Shown: positions 36,015 to 45,473 of the stretch, piece after piece | Layout of the letters: each line of letters starts with the position of its first letter | How positions within the stretch are numbered: position 1 is the stretch's first letter | NCBI GenBank assembly: GCA_937974555.1 | Contig: CALJKR010000063.1 | Span: 1-64,000 of the forward strand | DNA length: 64,000 bases | Direction of reading: 5' to 3' | From: an uncultured Flavobacteriales bacterium | GTDB lineage: Bacteria; Bacteroidota; Bacteroidia; Flavobacteriales_D; Sanyastnellaceae | Notes under the pieces: generated by a model | Seen by the model: only the letters and a program-made list of their open reading frames with translations | Databases searched by the model: none | What the model was told of the DNA's origin: nothing | Made by a program: the position numbers and the translations under genes

Positions 36015-39000
36015 ATGAGGAAAATTACAACCTTATTTGTCTTACTTACATTGATTTCATTGACATCTTGGAGTCAGAGAAGAAAAAAGCACGAACCTGA
36101 AACCGGATTTGTTACTGCAACAGAATTCCACATCACCCGTCCCCTCCTTCAAATTTTTACGGAAAATCCCGTAGACGAATCGAAAATGGTTCGCCACGAA
36201 TCGGAGGATCGCGACAGCAGAAAAGCCAATGACTTTAAGTTTACTGCAGAAGACGGACCCGAATACGGCAATGACCCCAAGGACATCCAAAATTGGATGG
36301 GCGAAAAAAATGCGGGTCAATTGAAAGCCAGTTGGGCTGGACAAACCGCCAGCGGCTTTCGTCCTTTCGATCCCAGCGCGGCCGCAGGTCCCAACCACGT
36401 CATTCAAATGATCAACTCCACTACTTTCAAAGTGTACAACAAAACCACTGGAGCTGCTATGCTTACCGGTACTTTGGGTAACCTTTGGGCTTCACCCACT
36501 GCCAATGATGGCGACCCCATTGTGTTGTATGACAAAGCTGCTGATCGTTTCTTCATGTCGCAATTTGGACAAACAGGAAATAAAATTTATATCGCAGTGT
36601 CTACCACATCAGACCCCTTGGGATCATGGTATACTTACACCTTCACCTCTCCTCAATTTCCTGACTACCTGAAATTTGGCGTTTGGCAAGATGGATATTA
36701 CATGACCTCCAACCAAGCTACTCAAAAAGTTTTTGCTTTTGAAAGGTCTGCAATGTTGGCGGGAACCCCAGGAGCACGTTCGGTTTATGCCACTTTTGCT
36801 CCTCCCATGGGGAACTTCTTTTGTCCACTACCCGGCGATTCTGGGGATGGCACTTTGGCCCCTGCAGGTACCCCATGTCCCATCTTCTGCTTTTCAGACA
36901 ACGGCTGGGGCGCAGGCATCAGCGACCGCGTCAATATTTACAACATGACCGTGAACTGGTCCACGACCACGCCCACTGCTACCATAGCGTCAGCAGCCAA
37001 CTTGGCAACCACCGCTTTTGACTCATCGTACAACAACAACTGGGACGATATTTCACAACCTGGAACTACCCAAAAATTGGATGGTATCGGCGGTGTGTGC
37101 ATGTTCCGCGCCCAATACAAGCAATGGTCAGGATACAATACCGTCGTTTTGAACTGGGCGGTAAAAATCAGCACCACCCAGCGCAGCATCAAATGGTGTG
37201 AACTTCGCCAGAACTCTTCTACTGGTGTTTGGTCGATATACCAAGAGGGAATTTATACACCCGACGCAGCCACCCGTTGGATGGGCTCGATGGCCATGGA
37301 TAACAACGGAAGCATCGGCATGGTGTACTTAAAGTCGGATGCGAGTTCCATTTATCCTGGATTGTATTTCACCGGACGTCGCACCTGCGATCCTTTGGGG
37401 ACATTACCCGTAACCGAAGTTGAAATAGTAGCGGGCACGGGATCACAGACCGGACAAAACCGCGACGGTGACTATGCACAATTGTGGCTGGACAATGACG
37501 GAACCACATTCTGGGGAACGTCGGAATACATGGGAGGTGCAACCGGCGGCAACGCAGCGCGCACACGTGTGTTCTCATTTCAAATTGCACCCTGTAACCT
37601 CGCGGCCAGCGTGAACATCGCGGTAACCGCAGGTTCCAATCCTACATGTCCTGGAGGAAGCATCACCTTTACCGCAACTCCCAATAACGGCGGTACAGCA
37701 CCCAGCTACCAGTGGCAAGTGAATGGTGTCAATGTGGGCACCAACAGCGCCACTTACACCTCTAGCAACTGGACAACAGGTCAAGTGGTGACATGCATCA
37801 TGACCTCCAACTTGGCGGATGTAACGGGATCTCCTGCTACTTCCAATGCCATCACCGTTACCGTGTCCAATAATGCGACCCCCACCAATACCATTGCCAT
37901 CACTTCCGGAGCCAACCCCACTTGTGCCGGAGCATCGGTAACCTTCACGGCTACAGGAACCAATGCGGGATCCGCCCCTACTTATCAATGGCAAGTGAAC
38001 AACGCCAATGTAGGAACCAACAGTGCAACATACACCACCACCACATTGACCAACGGCCAAACCGTGAAATGCATCATGACCTCTAATTTGGCTTGTGTAA
38101 CAACAACTACAGCCACATCCAATGTCATTACGATGACTGTGAATCCTTCGGTTGCTCCTTCCGCAACCATCACCTTAACCGCTGGAACCAACCCTGCGGC
38201 CTCGGGCACTTCGTTGACTTTCACTGCAACGCCCGTGAACGGCGGAACAACACCTGCTTATCAATGGCAAGTGAATGGCGCGAATACAGGAACCAATTCG
38301 GCCACCTTCACCACGTCAACATTGACCAATGGTGCTGTAGTGACTTGTGTGGTTACTTCCAATGCCACCTGCGCTGTACCGGCCACTGCCACCAGCAACG
38401 CCATCACCATGACCATCACCGGAGGCGTAGTTACCCCATGCGATGGAAATTCGGCTTCTACCCAGTATGAGTACATTTCCAATGTCACCATGGGCGTTAC
38501 CAACAACACATCCGGAGCCTCAGCATATACTGATTATACCAGTGTCATCACATCGGTCAATCGCACGCAAGCTTTTGCGTTGACCGTTACCATCGGCAAT
38601 GGATACTCTTCCGATATCGTTCGTGTTTGGTGCGATTGGAATCAGAATGGCGTGTTCACAGATCCTGGAGAGACCGTATACGCATCCGCATTGGGTGTAG
38701 GTCCATTTACCGCCAGTATCACACCACCTGCCAGTGCCATGATTGGCAACACCCGCATGCGCATTCGCTTATCGGACAGCGCCAACGGTGATATGGCAGA
38801 TCCATGCGGCACCTCCAGCTATGGAGAAGTTGAAGATTACATGTTGAATGTCAAAGATGCGGTTGGCGTATCCGAGTTGTTTCCAACAGCAACGGGAGTA
38901 TTGGCTGAAGAAATGAAAATCTTCCCCAACCCATCCAATGGAAGCTTCCAAATTCAAGCCCAACATGCGGGACAATATTACTTGATCAATGCCGCAGGCC

Positions 39001-39134
39001 AATTGGTTCAAGTCATCACATTGAACAATGAAAACAAGTTCAGCCACCAAGTAGAGCATTTGGCTGCTGGGATGTACATCCTTTCCGGTCAGAACAAATA
39101 CGGCGTGGTAAAACAAAAGATTGTGGTTCAATAA
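36015..39134 (+). CDS. T9SS-secreted mosaic protein with Ig-like repeats and GEVED domain
   Basis: Protein of 1039 residues; start at 36015 begins a clean signal peptide (MRKITTLFVLL..., to about residue 21). Residues about 90-520 look like a beta-propeller-type surface domain (ASWAGQTASGFRPFDPS, GDPIVLYDKAADRFFMSQF, the latter a known Bacteroidota block). Three Ig-like repeats follow (about 531-620, 625-715, 717-805), each with ITFTATxxNGG and YQWQVNGxNxGTNSATYT, then a GEVED domain (about 808-945, GEVEDYML) and a T9SS type A sorting domain (966-1039). Surface or secreted; role unknown, adhesion or hydrolysis possible. Ends at a strong terminator. Confidence 0.85.
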   Translation: MRKITTLFVLLTLISLTSWSQRRKKHEPETGFVTATEFHITRPLLQIFTENPVDESKMVRHESEDRDSRKANDFKFTAEDGPEYGNDPKDIQNWMGEKNAGQLKASWAGQTASGFRPFDPSAAAGPNHVIQMINSTTFKVYNKTTGAAMLTGTLGNLWASPTANDGDPIVLYDKAADRFFMSQFGQTGNKIYIAVSTTSDPLGSWYTYTFTSPQFPDYLKFGVWQDGYYMTSNQATQKVFAFERSAMLAGTPGARSVYATFAPPMGNFFCPLPGDSGDGTLAPAGTPCPIFCFSDNGWGAGISDRVNIYNMTVNWSTTTPTATIASAANLATTAFDSSYNNNWDDISQPGTTQKLDGIGGVCMFRAQYKQWSGYNTVVLNWAVKISTTQRSIKWCELRQNSSTGVWSIYQEGIYTPDAATRWMGSMAMDNNGSIGMVYLKSDASSIYPGLYFTGRRTCDPLGTLPVTEVEIVAGTGSQTGQNRDGDYAQLWLDNDGTTFWGTSEYMGGATGGNAARTRVFSFQIAPCNLAASVNIAVTAGSNPTCPGGSITFTATPNNGGTAPSYQWQVNGVNVGTNSATYTSSNWTTGQVVTCIMTSNLADVTGSPATSNAITVTVSNNATPTNTIAITSGANPTCAGASVTFTATGTNAGSAPTYQWQVNNANVGTNSATYTTTTLTNGQTVKCIMTSNLACVTTTTATSNVITMTVNPSVAPSATITLTAGTNPAASGTSLTFTATPVNGGTTPAYQWQVNGANTGTNSATFTTSTLTNGAVVTCVVTSNATCAVPATATSNAITMTITGGVVTPCDGNSASTQYEYISNVTMGVTNNTSGASAYTDYTSVITSVNRTQAFALTVTIGNGYSSDIVRVWCDWNQNGVFTDPGETVYASALGVGPFTASITPPASAMIGNTRMRIRLSDSANGDMADPCGTSSYGEVEDYMLNVKDAVGVSELFPTATGVLAEEMKIFPNPSNGSFQIQAQHAGQYYLINAAGQLVQVITLNNENKFSHQVEHLAAGMYILSGQNKYGVVKQKIVVQ

Positions 39135-39153
39135 ACCCACATACACAAAGAAC

Positions 39154-39185
39154 AAAGGCTACCTCAAAGGGTAGCCTTTTTTTTG
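39154..39185 (+). terminator. Strong terminator after the Ig/GEVED gene
   Basis: Ten-base stem AAAGGCTACC (39154-39163) with GGTAGCCTTT (39170-39179), 6-base loop, followed by five T. It touches the 3' end of the tRNA gene that is read from the other strand. Confidence 0.93.
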
Positions 39186-39257
39186 TAGCTCCGACGGGAA
39201 TCGAACCCATATCAAACGTTTAGGAAACGCTTATTCTATCCATTGAACTACGGAGCC
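39186..39257 (-). tRNA. tRNA-Arg (anticodon CCT)
   Basis: 72-nucleotide cloverleaf on the minus strand: 7-base acceptor stem (GGCTCCG with CGGAGCT, first pair G-U), D arm GTTC/GAAT, anticodon stem AGCGT/ACGTT with loop TTCCTAA and anticodon CCT (reads AGG), 4-base variable loop, T arm ATGGG/CCCGT with loop TTCGAAT, discriminator A. CCA is not encoded. Confidence 0.95.
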
Positions 39258-39325
39258 AACGGGTGCAAAAATACGAAGAGAAAGGCTCTTTATCTTTTCC
39301 AAAATCCCATTGTGAATTAAAATCC

Positions 39326-39358
39326 CTCATCGCCTCATCCCCCATCCCCTCTTCCCCT
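39326..39358 (+). repeat. Short CTCATCCC-type array upstream of pcm
   Basis: Four to five degenerate units of about 8 bases (CTCATCGC, CTCATCCC, CCATCCC, CTCTTCCC, CTTA...) ending at the -7 element of pcm. The same unit forms a nine-copy array at 63133-63204. Confidence 0.6.
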
Positions 39359-39366
39359 TATCTTCG
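39359..39366 (+). promoter_or_regulatory. -7 element TATCTTCG of pcm
   Basis: TAnnTTCG match ending four bases before the ATG at 39371. Confidence 0.55.
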
Positions 39367-39370
39367 TGGT

Positions 39371-40036
39371 ATGCAGATGGTGGACGATTTTAGACACAAG
39401 GGGATGCGCAAACGCTTGATGCGTGAGCTGGCGATATTGGGGATTCAAGACAATAACGTGCTTCAAGCGATGGATCGCGTTCCTCGCCACTTCTTCCTGC
39501 AATCCGCTTTTGTGGAATATGCCTATGAAAATATGGCCTTCCCTATTGGGGTGGACCAAACCATTTCCGCTCCAATGACCGTGGCTACTCAATCTGAATT
39601 GCTCCAATTGAAACCGGGCATGAAGGTGCTGGAAATCGGCACAGGTTCAGGTTACCAAACCGCCGTTCTTTTTGAAATGGGCGCCAAGGTTTTTTCGATC
39701 GAAAGACAAAAATCTTTGCACGACTTCTCTAAAAATCTTCTGGCGCAGATGAAGGTCAAAGCGCACCTGACCTACGGCAATGGCTACAAAGGCCTGCCCT
39801 CTTTCGCTCCCTTTGATCGAATTATCATTACCTGCGCCACACCCGAAATACCAGAAGAATTGCTCCTGCAACTCAAACCCGGTGGTCGCATGGTGCTTCC
39901 TTTCGACCATGGCAACGAACAATCCATGCTGGTGATTCATGAAGATCCTTCCGGTGAATTCATTATCGAAAGCCACGGAAAATGTGCTTTTGTGCCGATG
40001 CTCCAAAATAGAAATCCGCGCAATACCAACAAGTAA
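39371..40036 (+). CDS. pcm: Protein-L-isoaspartate O-methyltransferase
   Basis: Protein of 221 residues that uses S-adenosylmethionine to methylate isoaspartyl residues in damaged proteins as the first step of repair. It shows DNNVLQAMDRVPRHFF, the PIGVDQTISAP block, the SAM motif LEIGTGSGYQTA, and LLLQLKPGGRMVLPF. The frame is open upstream to 39263, but that part reads through a CTCATCCC repeat and the promoter, so the ATG at 39371 is the true start. It is translationally coupled (TAATG) to the OmpA-like gene. Confidence 0.95.
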   Translation: MQMVDDFRHKGMRKRLMRELAILGIQDNNVLQAMDRVPRHFFLQSAFVEYAYENMAFPIGVDQTISAPMTVATQSELLQLKPGMKVLEIGTGSGYQTAVLFEMGAKVFSIERQKSLHDFSKNLLAQMKVKAHLTYGNGYKGLPSFAPFDRIIITCATPEIPEELLLQLKPGGRMVLPFDHGNEQSMLVIHEDPSGEFIIESHGKCAFVPMLQNRNPRNTNK

Positions 40037-40737
40037 TGAAATACACCCTCTCCCTTTTGTTGCTTTTGATGACTACTTGGGGGTGGGGACAATCCGATAC
40101 CAATTTCTTTGATTTTAAAGAGGGGGTCTACCTCAATCTCTATCACTACAATTCCCAAAATCCTCTGTTTGTGGAAGATCTCTCTTCCCTCAATTTTATC
40201 CAAGAAAACAAGGTTGATCTCGAAGCTTTGATTTTATCGCAACAAAACACACTGAACGAATTGATGCGAAAAATAGATTCGTTACAGGCCCCTCTGCAAC
40301 GGATTCAAGATTTGGAAAAACAAGTAGCCGCGCTTCAAGCTGCGGTTACCCTAATCAATCAAACCCAAAACCTCAATGCGGTGGTATCCAGTGAAGATGT
40401 GGTGTACTTGCCCACCACGACTTTTGATGTTCCCCATGATGTAAAAATCCACTTTGCCCTGCAAACTTTTTCCATCAATGCTGAATCGTTGATGATGCTC
40501 AATGAGGTGATTGATATTTTAACGAGAAATCCAAAATGGAAAATCATCATTCAAGGTTTTGCATCCGAAAAATCAGATACGCAAAGCAACTTGGAATTGG
40601 CCAGAGAACGCAGCTTGGAAGTGCAACGTATGCTGTTATCCGCCGGCGTAAATCCGCAACAGTTGGCCCTGCATTTTCCAGAGATTAACGACCCGCATGA
40701 CGGACAAAAGGTGGTGATTCAATTTGTTCAACTGTGA
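40036..40737 (+). CDS. OmpA-family periplasmic/outer-membrane protein
   Basis: Protein of 233 residues with a signal peptide (1-19, ending GWGQ). A predicted coiled coil (about 65-115, with many Gln/Leu heptads) precedes a C-terminal OmpA-like domain (about 135-230: IHFALQTFSINAESLMMLNEVIDIL, IIIQGFASEKSD, NLELARERSLEVQRMLLSAGV), which in the family binds peptidoglycan. The two Arg/Asp residues for diaminopimelate contact are only partly recognisable. It is coupled to pcm. Confidence 0.8.
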   Translation: MKYTLSLLLLLMTTWGWGQSDTNFFDFKEGVYLNLYHYNSQNPLFVEDLSSLNFIQENKVDLEALILSQQNTLNELMRKIDSLQAPLQRIQDLEKQVAALQAAVTLINQTQNLNAVVSSEDVVYLPTTTFDVPHDVKIHFALQTFSINAESLMMLNEVIDILTRNPKWKIIIQGFASEKSDTQSNLELARERSLEVQRMLLSAGVNPQQLALHFPEINDPHDGQKVVIQFVQL

Positions 40738-40764
40738 TCAAACACCCCAAAAAATTTCGAGTGT

Positions 40765-41376
40765 CTATTTGACCTTTAGTTCAAACATTTTTCGCTCACC
40801 AATAAAGCCTTCCAAGACATCTCCTGTCGCCACAGGCCCCACTCCTTCCGGCGTTCCTGTGTAAATCAAATCCCCAATTTTAAAGGTCATGAATTGACTG
40901 ACATATGATACGATGGTGTCCAATTTGAAGATCATGTCCGATACTTTGCCTTGCTGCACCCAAACACCATTCTTCTTCAATCCAAAGGTGACGTGAATGG
41001 GGTCAAATTCGGCGATATCGATCCACTCTTCACTAATAACCGCTGATCCGTCAAAACCCTTGGCCTTCTCCCAGGGTTGCCCCTTGGCTTTCAATTCGTC
41101 TTGAATATCACGGGCGGTAAAATCAATCCCCAAAGAAAATGCTGAGATATACTTCATCGCATTTTCAGGTTGTATGTATTTGCCTAGACGGTCTACCTTG
41201 AACACCAACTCTACCTCGTAATGCACGCTCTGCGTCCACTCTGGAATAAAAAATGGATTTCCTTTCGGCAATATTGCGGAGTCCGGTTTACAAAAAAACA
41301 AGGGTTCTGTGGGCAAAGCATTGCCCAACTCCTTGGCGTGATCCGCGTAATTCCTACCGATACAAATGATCTTCAT
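40765..41376 (-). CDS. Fumarylacetoacetate hydrolase family protein
   Basis: Protein of 203 residues of the FAH superfamily (acylpyruvase/oxaloacetate tautomerase/decarboxylase size class). Seen: CIGRNYADHAKELGN at the N-terminus, FFCKPDSAI, YEVELVFKVDRLGK with metal-binding acidic residues, SLGIDFTARDIQ, and DLIYTGTPEGVGPV. The substrate is not fixed by sequence. It is the last gene of the dapD operon, three bases after the M1 peptidase gene. Confidence 0.88.
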   Translation of the reverse strand: MKIICIGRNYADHAKELGNALPTEPLFFCKPDSAILPKGNPFFIPEWTQSVHYEVELVFKVDRLGKYIQPENAMKYISAFSLGIDFTARDIQDELKAKGQPWEKAKGFDGSAVISEEWIDIAEFDPIHVTFGLKKNGVWVQQGKVSDMIFKLDTIVSYVSQFMTFKIGDLIYTGTPEGVGPVATGDVLEGFIGERKMFELKVK

Positions 41377-41379
41377 GAC

Positions 41380-43755
41380 TTAGTGTAATATTATTTTTTG
41401 TACTCGTTGTTTTCCTGAAACTCTTCCTCTCACTACAAACGCGTGGTCCAATGGCAATGAAAGCGCCTCTCCCTTGGCTACATTGCGCATAGACACCACA
41501 CATCGACCATCCACGTCGTAAATATTCAAATCAGAAATCTGATCTTGTGCAATCAAAGAATGTGCTTGAACAGTGAATAGGTTTTGCGCTTGACTTTCCA
41601 TAGCGTCTGCCACAGAAAGGGTAGCCGACCGGAATCCGAAAGTGTAATGTCCCGGTAGTAATTTGGACACATCGAAACGACCCGTTCCATTGGTTGCACT
41701 TCCCATGGTATTCCATGTCGCCCAAGGATAAGGCGACCATATCGAACTGTAAAAAGGACGGTACATCAGATGAAGGCTATCCTCTGCAAAGCCCGCACTT
41801 TGCAAATCCGCCCAAAGCAGTGTGTCGTATCGTGCGGCATTGTTGGCTTGAAATTTAATTTTGGCAGCCAAATCTATTCCAAGTGTATCGGATAAATGAA
41901 CCTCAAACATCCGATCGCCACTCAACACCCAATCAGTACCTGCAATGGAATGACTGTAATTGGCTTCGGCAAAATGATTTTCGACACGGACCCATAAGGA
42001 ATCATGACCTCCCAGGTCATTCATCACCAAGGTTACTTCTGCATAAGTCAAATCGTGGGTGCCTGTATTGGTCATCCATTTCTCCTGAGCCAACACGGAT
42101 TGATGAATCAACTCATTGCGATTGATTACTACATCCACCGGTTCAAAATTCAAAAGAAACAAATGACTTTGAAAAATTTGCTCTTGAATAAAATCTCTCG
42201 TCTCCCAAGTTCCATCTTGCTTCTTAAAAGACACCTCCAATGGCATGGACGAACAATATTCCGATTGACGGTGCAAATGATGCTCAATGTTGAGATTGAC
42301 CCAATAACTACCGGGAGCCTCTGCAGGAACGACCTCACCTCCAACCCAACGGTATTCGGGAAAACCGGGTTGAAAAACATAAGAATCGAAAAATGCCGTT
42401 AAATTCTTTGTTGTATAAGATTGAAAAAAATCGCGAAGCTGAACACTGGAATGAGAAGAAAATGCATTTTGCGCCTGATAATCGCGGCAAGCATTGAAGA
42501 ACGCCTGGTCCCCCATGATGCCCCGCAATGAGTGAACCACCCAGGCACCCTTTCTGTACACCGTTGTTCCATAAGTCAAAGCATGTGGCACACCGGATAC
42601 AGGGTAATATCCACCATCCGAGACATGGGCAGAGGTCAATACCTCACGATGCAAATCCGATTGTTCGCTCTTGTAGGCTTCCAAACCATACAGCGCTTCC
42701 AATGCCAATGATTCGCAATAGGAAGCCCACCCTTCATTGAGCCACATTTCTTCTTGCGAAACACAAGTCACCGCATCGCCCCACCACATGTGACTCAATT
42801 CATGGGCATACAAGGTTTCATACACTGCGTTGCCATTGATCGCAAACAAAGGATAAGCGATGTTGGTGGCATGTTCCATCGCTCCACCATTGAAAGGTAC
42901 CGCTACATAACCCACTCGTTGAAATGGGTAGGGCCCAAAATGATTTTCATAGGCCGTCAAGACGTCGGGCAATCGAATCAAACTATTTTTAAAATTGGTG
43001 GTATCGGTTGCTTTAGAAGCCAACCATATTGGAATCACATCACCATCTTCCGACACCCAATCTTCGGCAGTATGCACATAGCTTCCCACCGCAACACTGG
43101 CCAAATAGGAAGGAATGGGTTCGGCCAAATGCCAATGGCTGAGCCGGTGTGTATTGGGCAAAACCTCTTCAGACTGCAATACCCCGCCACAAATGGCCCT
43201 GTGTGCAATCAAGGTTTCAACCGATAAATCGTAAGTCACGCGATCATTGAAATCATCAATGCAAGGATGCCAAGCCCTGCCCAAACAATGCGGGTCCGAA
43301 TCAAATCCAACCCCCATGTTGTAGGCATACTGACTATTGTAATAAAAGCCACCCCAAGTTCCATCCGTCATGGGATGTCCGCCATACCAAACCTGCACTT
43401 CCAATGTATCTGGCCCAATCCAGGCACCTGCATTTTGAATGACAAAACCTTGCTCCAAATAGTCAAAAAGCATGGGCTGTCCTTCTACCTTCACAGAATC
43501 GACAGTCAAGGCTTCCAGATCAAAATGCAATTGTGACGTAGGCTGAAGAAGCCGCACTTGCATGGTAGCTACTCCTTTGAACGTTGCAGCGGAAAAAGTA
43601 GAAAAATCCAAATAAATATCTTGATGCAAAATATCCAAGGTGTCCAATCGGCTGGCATGACTGTTTTTTAGCGCACCCAGCTGATGGGAACAGCGCTGAC
43701 TCCATCCGTTTATGGTGATCAAGGTCAAAACAATCCAACCAAAAAATTTATTCAT
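41380..43755 (-). CDS. M1-family metallopeptidase, secreted
   Basis: Zinc aminopeptidase-like protein of 791 residues with a signal peptide (1-19). The zinc site is complete: His318-Glu-Leu-Ser-His322 (HELSH), then Glu341 eighteen residues later (NEGWAS). The exopeptidase motif reads GAMEH (291-295) where most M1 enzymes have GAMEN, so the last residue differs. The final 65 residues (IYDVDGRCVVSM ... QKIILH) look like a weak T9SS sorting domain. It likely digests peptides outside the cell. It overlaps the GSCFA gene by 8 bases. Confidence 0.88.
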   Translation of the reverse strand: MNKFFGWIVLTLITINGWSQRCSHQLGALKNSHASRLDTLDILHQDIYLDFSTFSAATFKGVATMQVRLLQPTSQLHFDLEALTVDSVKVEGQPMLFDYLEQGFVIQNAGAWIGPDTLEVQVWYGGHPMTDGTWGGFYYNSQYAYNMGVGFDSDPHCLGRAWHPCIDDFNDRVTYDLSVETLIAHRAICGGVLQSEEVLPNTHRLSHWHLAEPIPSYLASVAVGSYVHTAEDWVSEDGDVIPIWLASKATDTTNFKNSLIRLPDVLTAYENHFGPYPFQRVGYVAVPFNGGAMEHATNIAYPLFAINGNAVYETLYAHELSHMWWGDAVTCVSQEEMWLNEGWASYCESLALEALYGLEAYKSEQSDLHREVLTSAHVSDGGYYPVSGVPHALTYGTTVYRKGAWVVHSLRGIMGDQAFFNACRDYQAQNAFSSHSSVQLRDFFQSYTTKNLTAFFDSYVFQPGFPEYRWVGGEVVPAEAPGSYWVNLNIEHHLHRQSEYCSSMPLEVSFKKQDGTWETRDFIQEQIFQSHLFLLNFEPVDVVINRNELIHQSVLAQEKWMTNTGTHDLTYAEVTLVMNDLGGHDSLWVRVENHFAEANYSHSIAGTDWVLSGDRMFEVHLSDTLGIDLAAKIKFQANNAARYDTLLWADLQSAGFAEDSLHLMYRPFYSSIWSPYPWATWNTMGSATNGTGRFDVSKLLPGHYTFGFRSATLSVADAMESQAQNLFTVQAHSLIAQDQISDLNIYDVDGRCVVSMRNVAKGEALSLPLDHAFVVRGRVSGKQRVQKIILH

Positions 43756-44536
43756 ATTGAAAGGAATTAATCCAACGTTCAGTTACATAATCAATCGCCT
43801 GTGCATTGGGATGACAGCCATCGGCTTCGTAAAAACGATAATCTCTTAGTTCATCTTGTACCCACTCGTAGCTCGGAAAATATCGCGCTGTGGTTTGTCC
43901 ACATATTTGATGCACCGACTCCAAAAGGATGGCCTTGGATCGTGCATTCTCAATCACTCCCAACTTTTCATGACGAACCGGACTAACGGTCAACACCACC
44001 TTTAAGTTCGGGAATCGAGCAGAAACCCCTTGTATCCAATCCGTATAGGGTCCAACGATATCCTCAATCGACAACCATTGTTTATCAAAAGCATCTTGCG
44101 GCAATCGCTGGCAATTGCCCACCTGCATTTGCCTGGCTTTCCAATGCCAAACCTGAGCGGTCCCCAGGGTGATCACAAGCAAATGACTTTGTTGCAACGC
44201 CTGATGGATTTGGTCGACACAACCTTGCCCCCATTGCAACAATTCCCCTTCTGAAACGACCGATTGCCCTGGCTTTCCAGCCATCAACATCTTCCATTTG
44301 TTCTCATGAAAAATGGTACTATTGGACAATTGAACCCAGTCGCCTTTCATCCAAGACAATATCGAAAGCGGCTGAAAAAGTGTACCCATCGGATTGGATA
44401 ACACCTCCCAACCATGGGCTTGGCAACGCTGTGCCACTTCCACAGAAAAGCAGGATCCCATCATCAACGCCGTTGGCTTTTGAGGCAAACGCCAATCGGG
44501 CCACCCCTTCCATCGGTCAGACAATTGGAAACTCAT
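43748..44536 (-). CDS. GSCFA-domain protein
   Basis: Protein of 262 residues of the GSCFA family, named for its motif, which is seen here as MMGSCFSVEVA. The family has an SGNH-like fold and is common in Bacteroidota; members may act on surface glycans, but no reaction is established. A C-terminal YEADGCHPNAQAIDYV block resembles the DxxH end of SGNH enzymes. The ATG at 44536 lies one base after the stop of the glycosyltransferase gene; an open frame runs to 44674 but overlaps that gene. Confidence 0.85.
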   Translation of the reverse strand: MSFQLSDRWKGWPDWRLPQKPTALMMGSCFSVEVAQRCQAHGWEVLSNPMGTLFQPLSILSWMKGDWVQLSNSTIFHENKWKMLMAGKPGQSVVSEGELLQWGQGCVDQIHQALQQSHLLVITLGTAQVWHWKARQMQVGNCQRLPQDAFDKQWLSIEDIVGPYTDWIQGVSARFPNLKVVLTVSPVRHEKLGVIENARSKAILLESVHQICGQTTARYFPSYEWVQDELRDYRFYEADGCHPNAQAIDYVTERWINSFQYE

Positions 44537-44537
44537 A

Positions 44538-45473
44538 TCAAGGCAACAGAATTTGACCACATTTGAAATGTCCTTTGGGACATTGTGCATGACCATGCAT
44601 ACCGCAAGGGCGACATTCCAAAGGCTCCAGGGTTTGTAACACCACCGAATCGGGAGACAATGGACCAAATCCAAAAGCTGGAATTGTGCTGCAAAAGAAT
44701 GCCGTCACCGGAGCTTGTGTTGCAGAGCACAGGTGCAAAGGCCCCGAATCATTTACATAATTCATGACCGCATTTTTCATCAAATAGCCGGATTGCATCA
44801 ACGAATATCGACCCGCTACAATTTCCCAATTGGAATGATTGAGACGCAATTCTTTCATCAATTCATGCAGAGCAGGTACATCGCCAGGGCCGCCCAGGAC
44901 CAGTACTTTTTTATCTGCATTCCGATTCAATACTTGCTGCCAAACCGCAACTGGGGCTTGCTTGGTTTTCCAAACCGAAGATGGACTGATGGTGATGTAT
45001 TTTTCTTGAGGCAGGTCCACAGCATGAGAATTGACATTCAATTGCGGCATAAAAAATTGATCACTGCCCACCAAGTCCATCAAGCGTTGTACCTCATGCA
45101 CTCCCGTTCCCCATTGGTGAGTTATTCGAACATCAAAAAAGAAAGACCACCAACCCTGGGCATAGCCCACTTTTTTAACCGCGTTGCTCAGCAAAGCAAA
45201 AAGCCCCATTGTAAAAAATCGTTGGGCCAAAAACAAGACATCATATCGTTCCTTGCGCACTTGCTTCAGCAGCATCCACCAAGATCGCCATTTGTCCTTT
45301 TTGTCCCAAACCCAAACCCTTCCCACCTTGGGATGGTCTTGATAAAACAATTCATTTCCTTTTCGCACCAGAACATCCACCTTAAAATCTTGGGCATGCA
45401 AAGCCTCCACTGCTGCAGTACCCAAAATGGCATCGCCAATAAAAGCGGTTTGTATGAAAAGTGCGCGTTGCAT
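44538..45473 (-). CDS. Glycosyltransferase family 9 (heptosyltransferase-like)
   Basis: Protein of 311 residues that fits GT9: it opens with LFIQTAFIGDAILGTAAVEAL (nucleotide-sugar-binding N-terminal loop) and has the donor-site region ISPSSVWKTKQAP, VLVLGGPGD and VNDSGPLHLCSATQAPVTAFF. GT9 enzymes move ADP-heptose or related sugars on lipopolysaccharide core. Four Cys near the C-terminus (CRPCGMHGHAQCPKGHFKCG) match the zinc-like motif seen in many GT9 members. Coupled to dapD (TAATG). Confidence 0.9.
   Translation of the reverse strand: MQRALFIQTAFIGDAILGTAAVEALHAQDFKVDVLVRKGNELFYQDHPKVGRVWVWDKKDKWRSWWMLLKQVRKERYDVLFLAQRFFTMGLFALLSNAVKKVGYAQGWWSFFFDVRITHQWGTGVHEVQRLMDLVGSDQFFMPQLNVNSHAVDLPQEKYITISPSSVWKTKQAPVAVWQQVLNRNADKKVLVLGGPGDVPALHELMKELRLNHSNWEIVAGRYSLMQSGYLMKNAVMNYVNDSGPLHLCSATQAPVTAFFCSTIPAFGFGPLSPDSVVLQTLEPLECRPCGMHGHAQCPKGHFKCGQILLP

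Noticed and set aside
37575..38060. 161-codon minus-strand frame rich in Gly
   Set aside because: Antisense of the Ig-like repeats of the T9SS protein; no family features.
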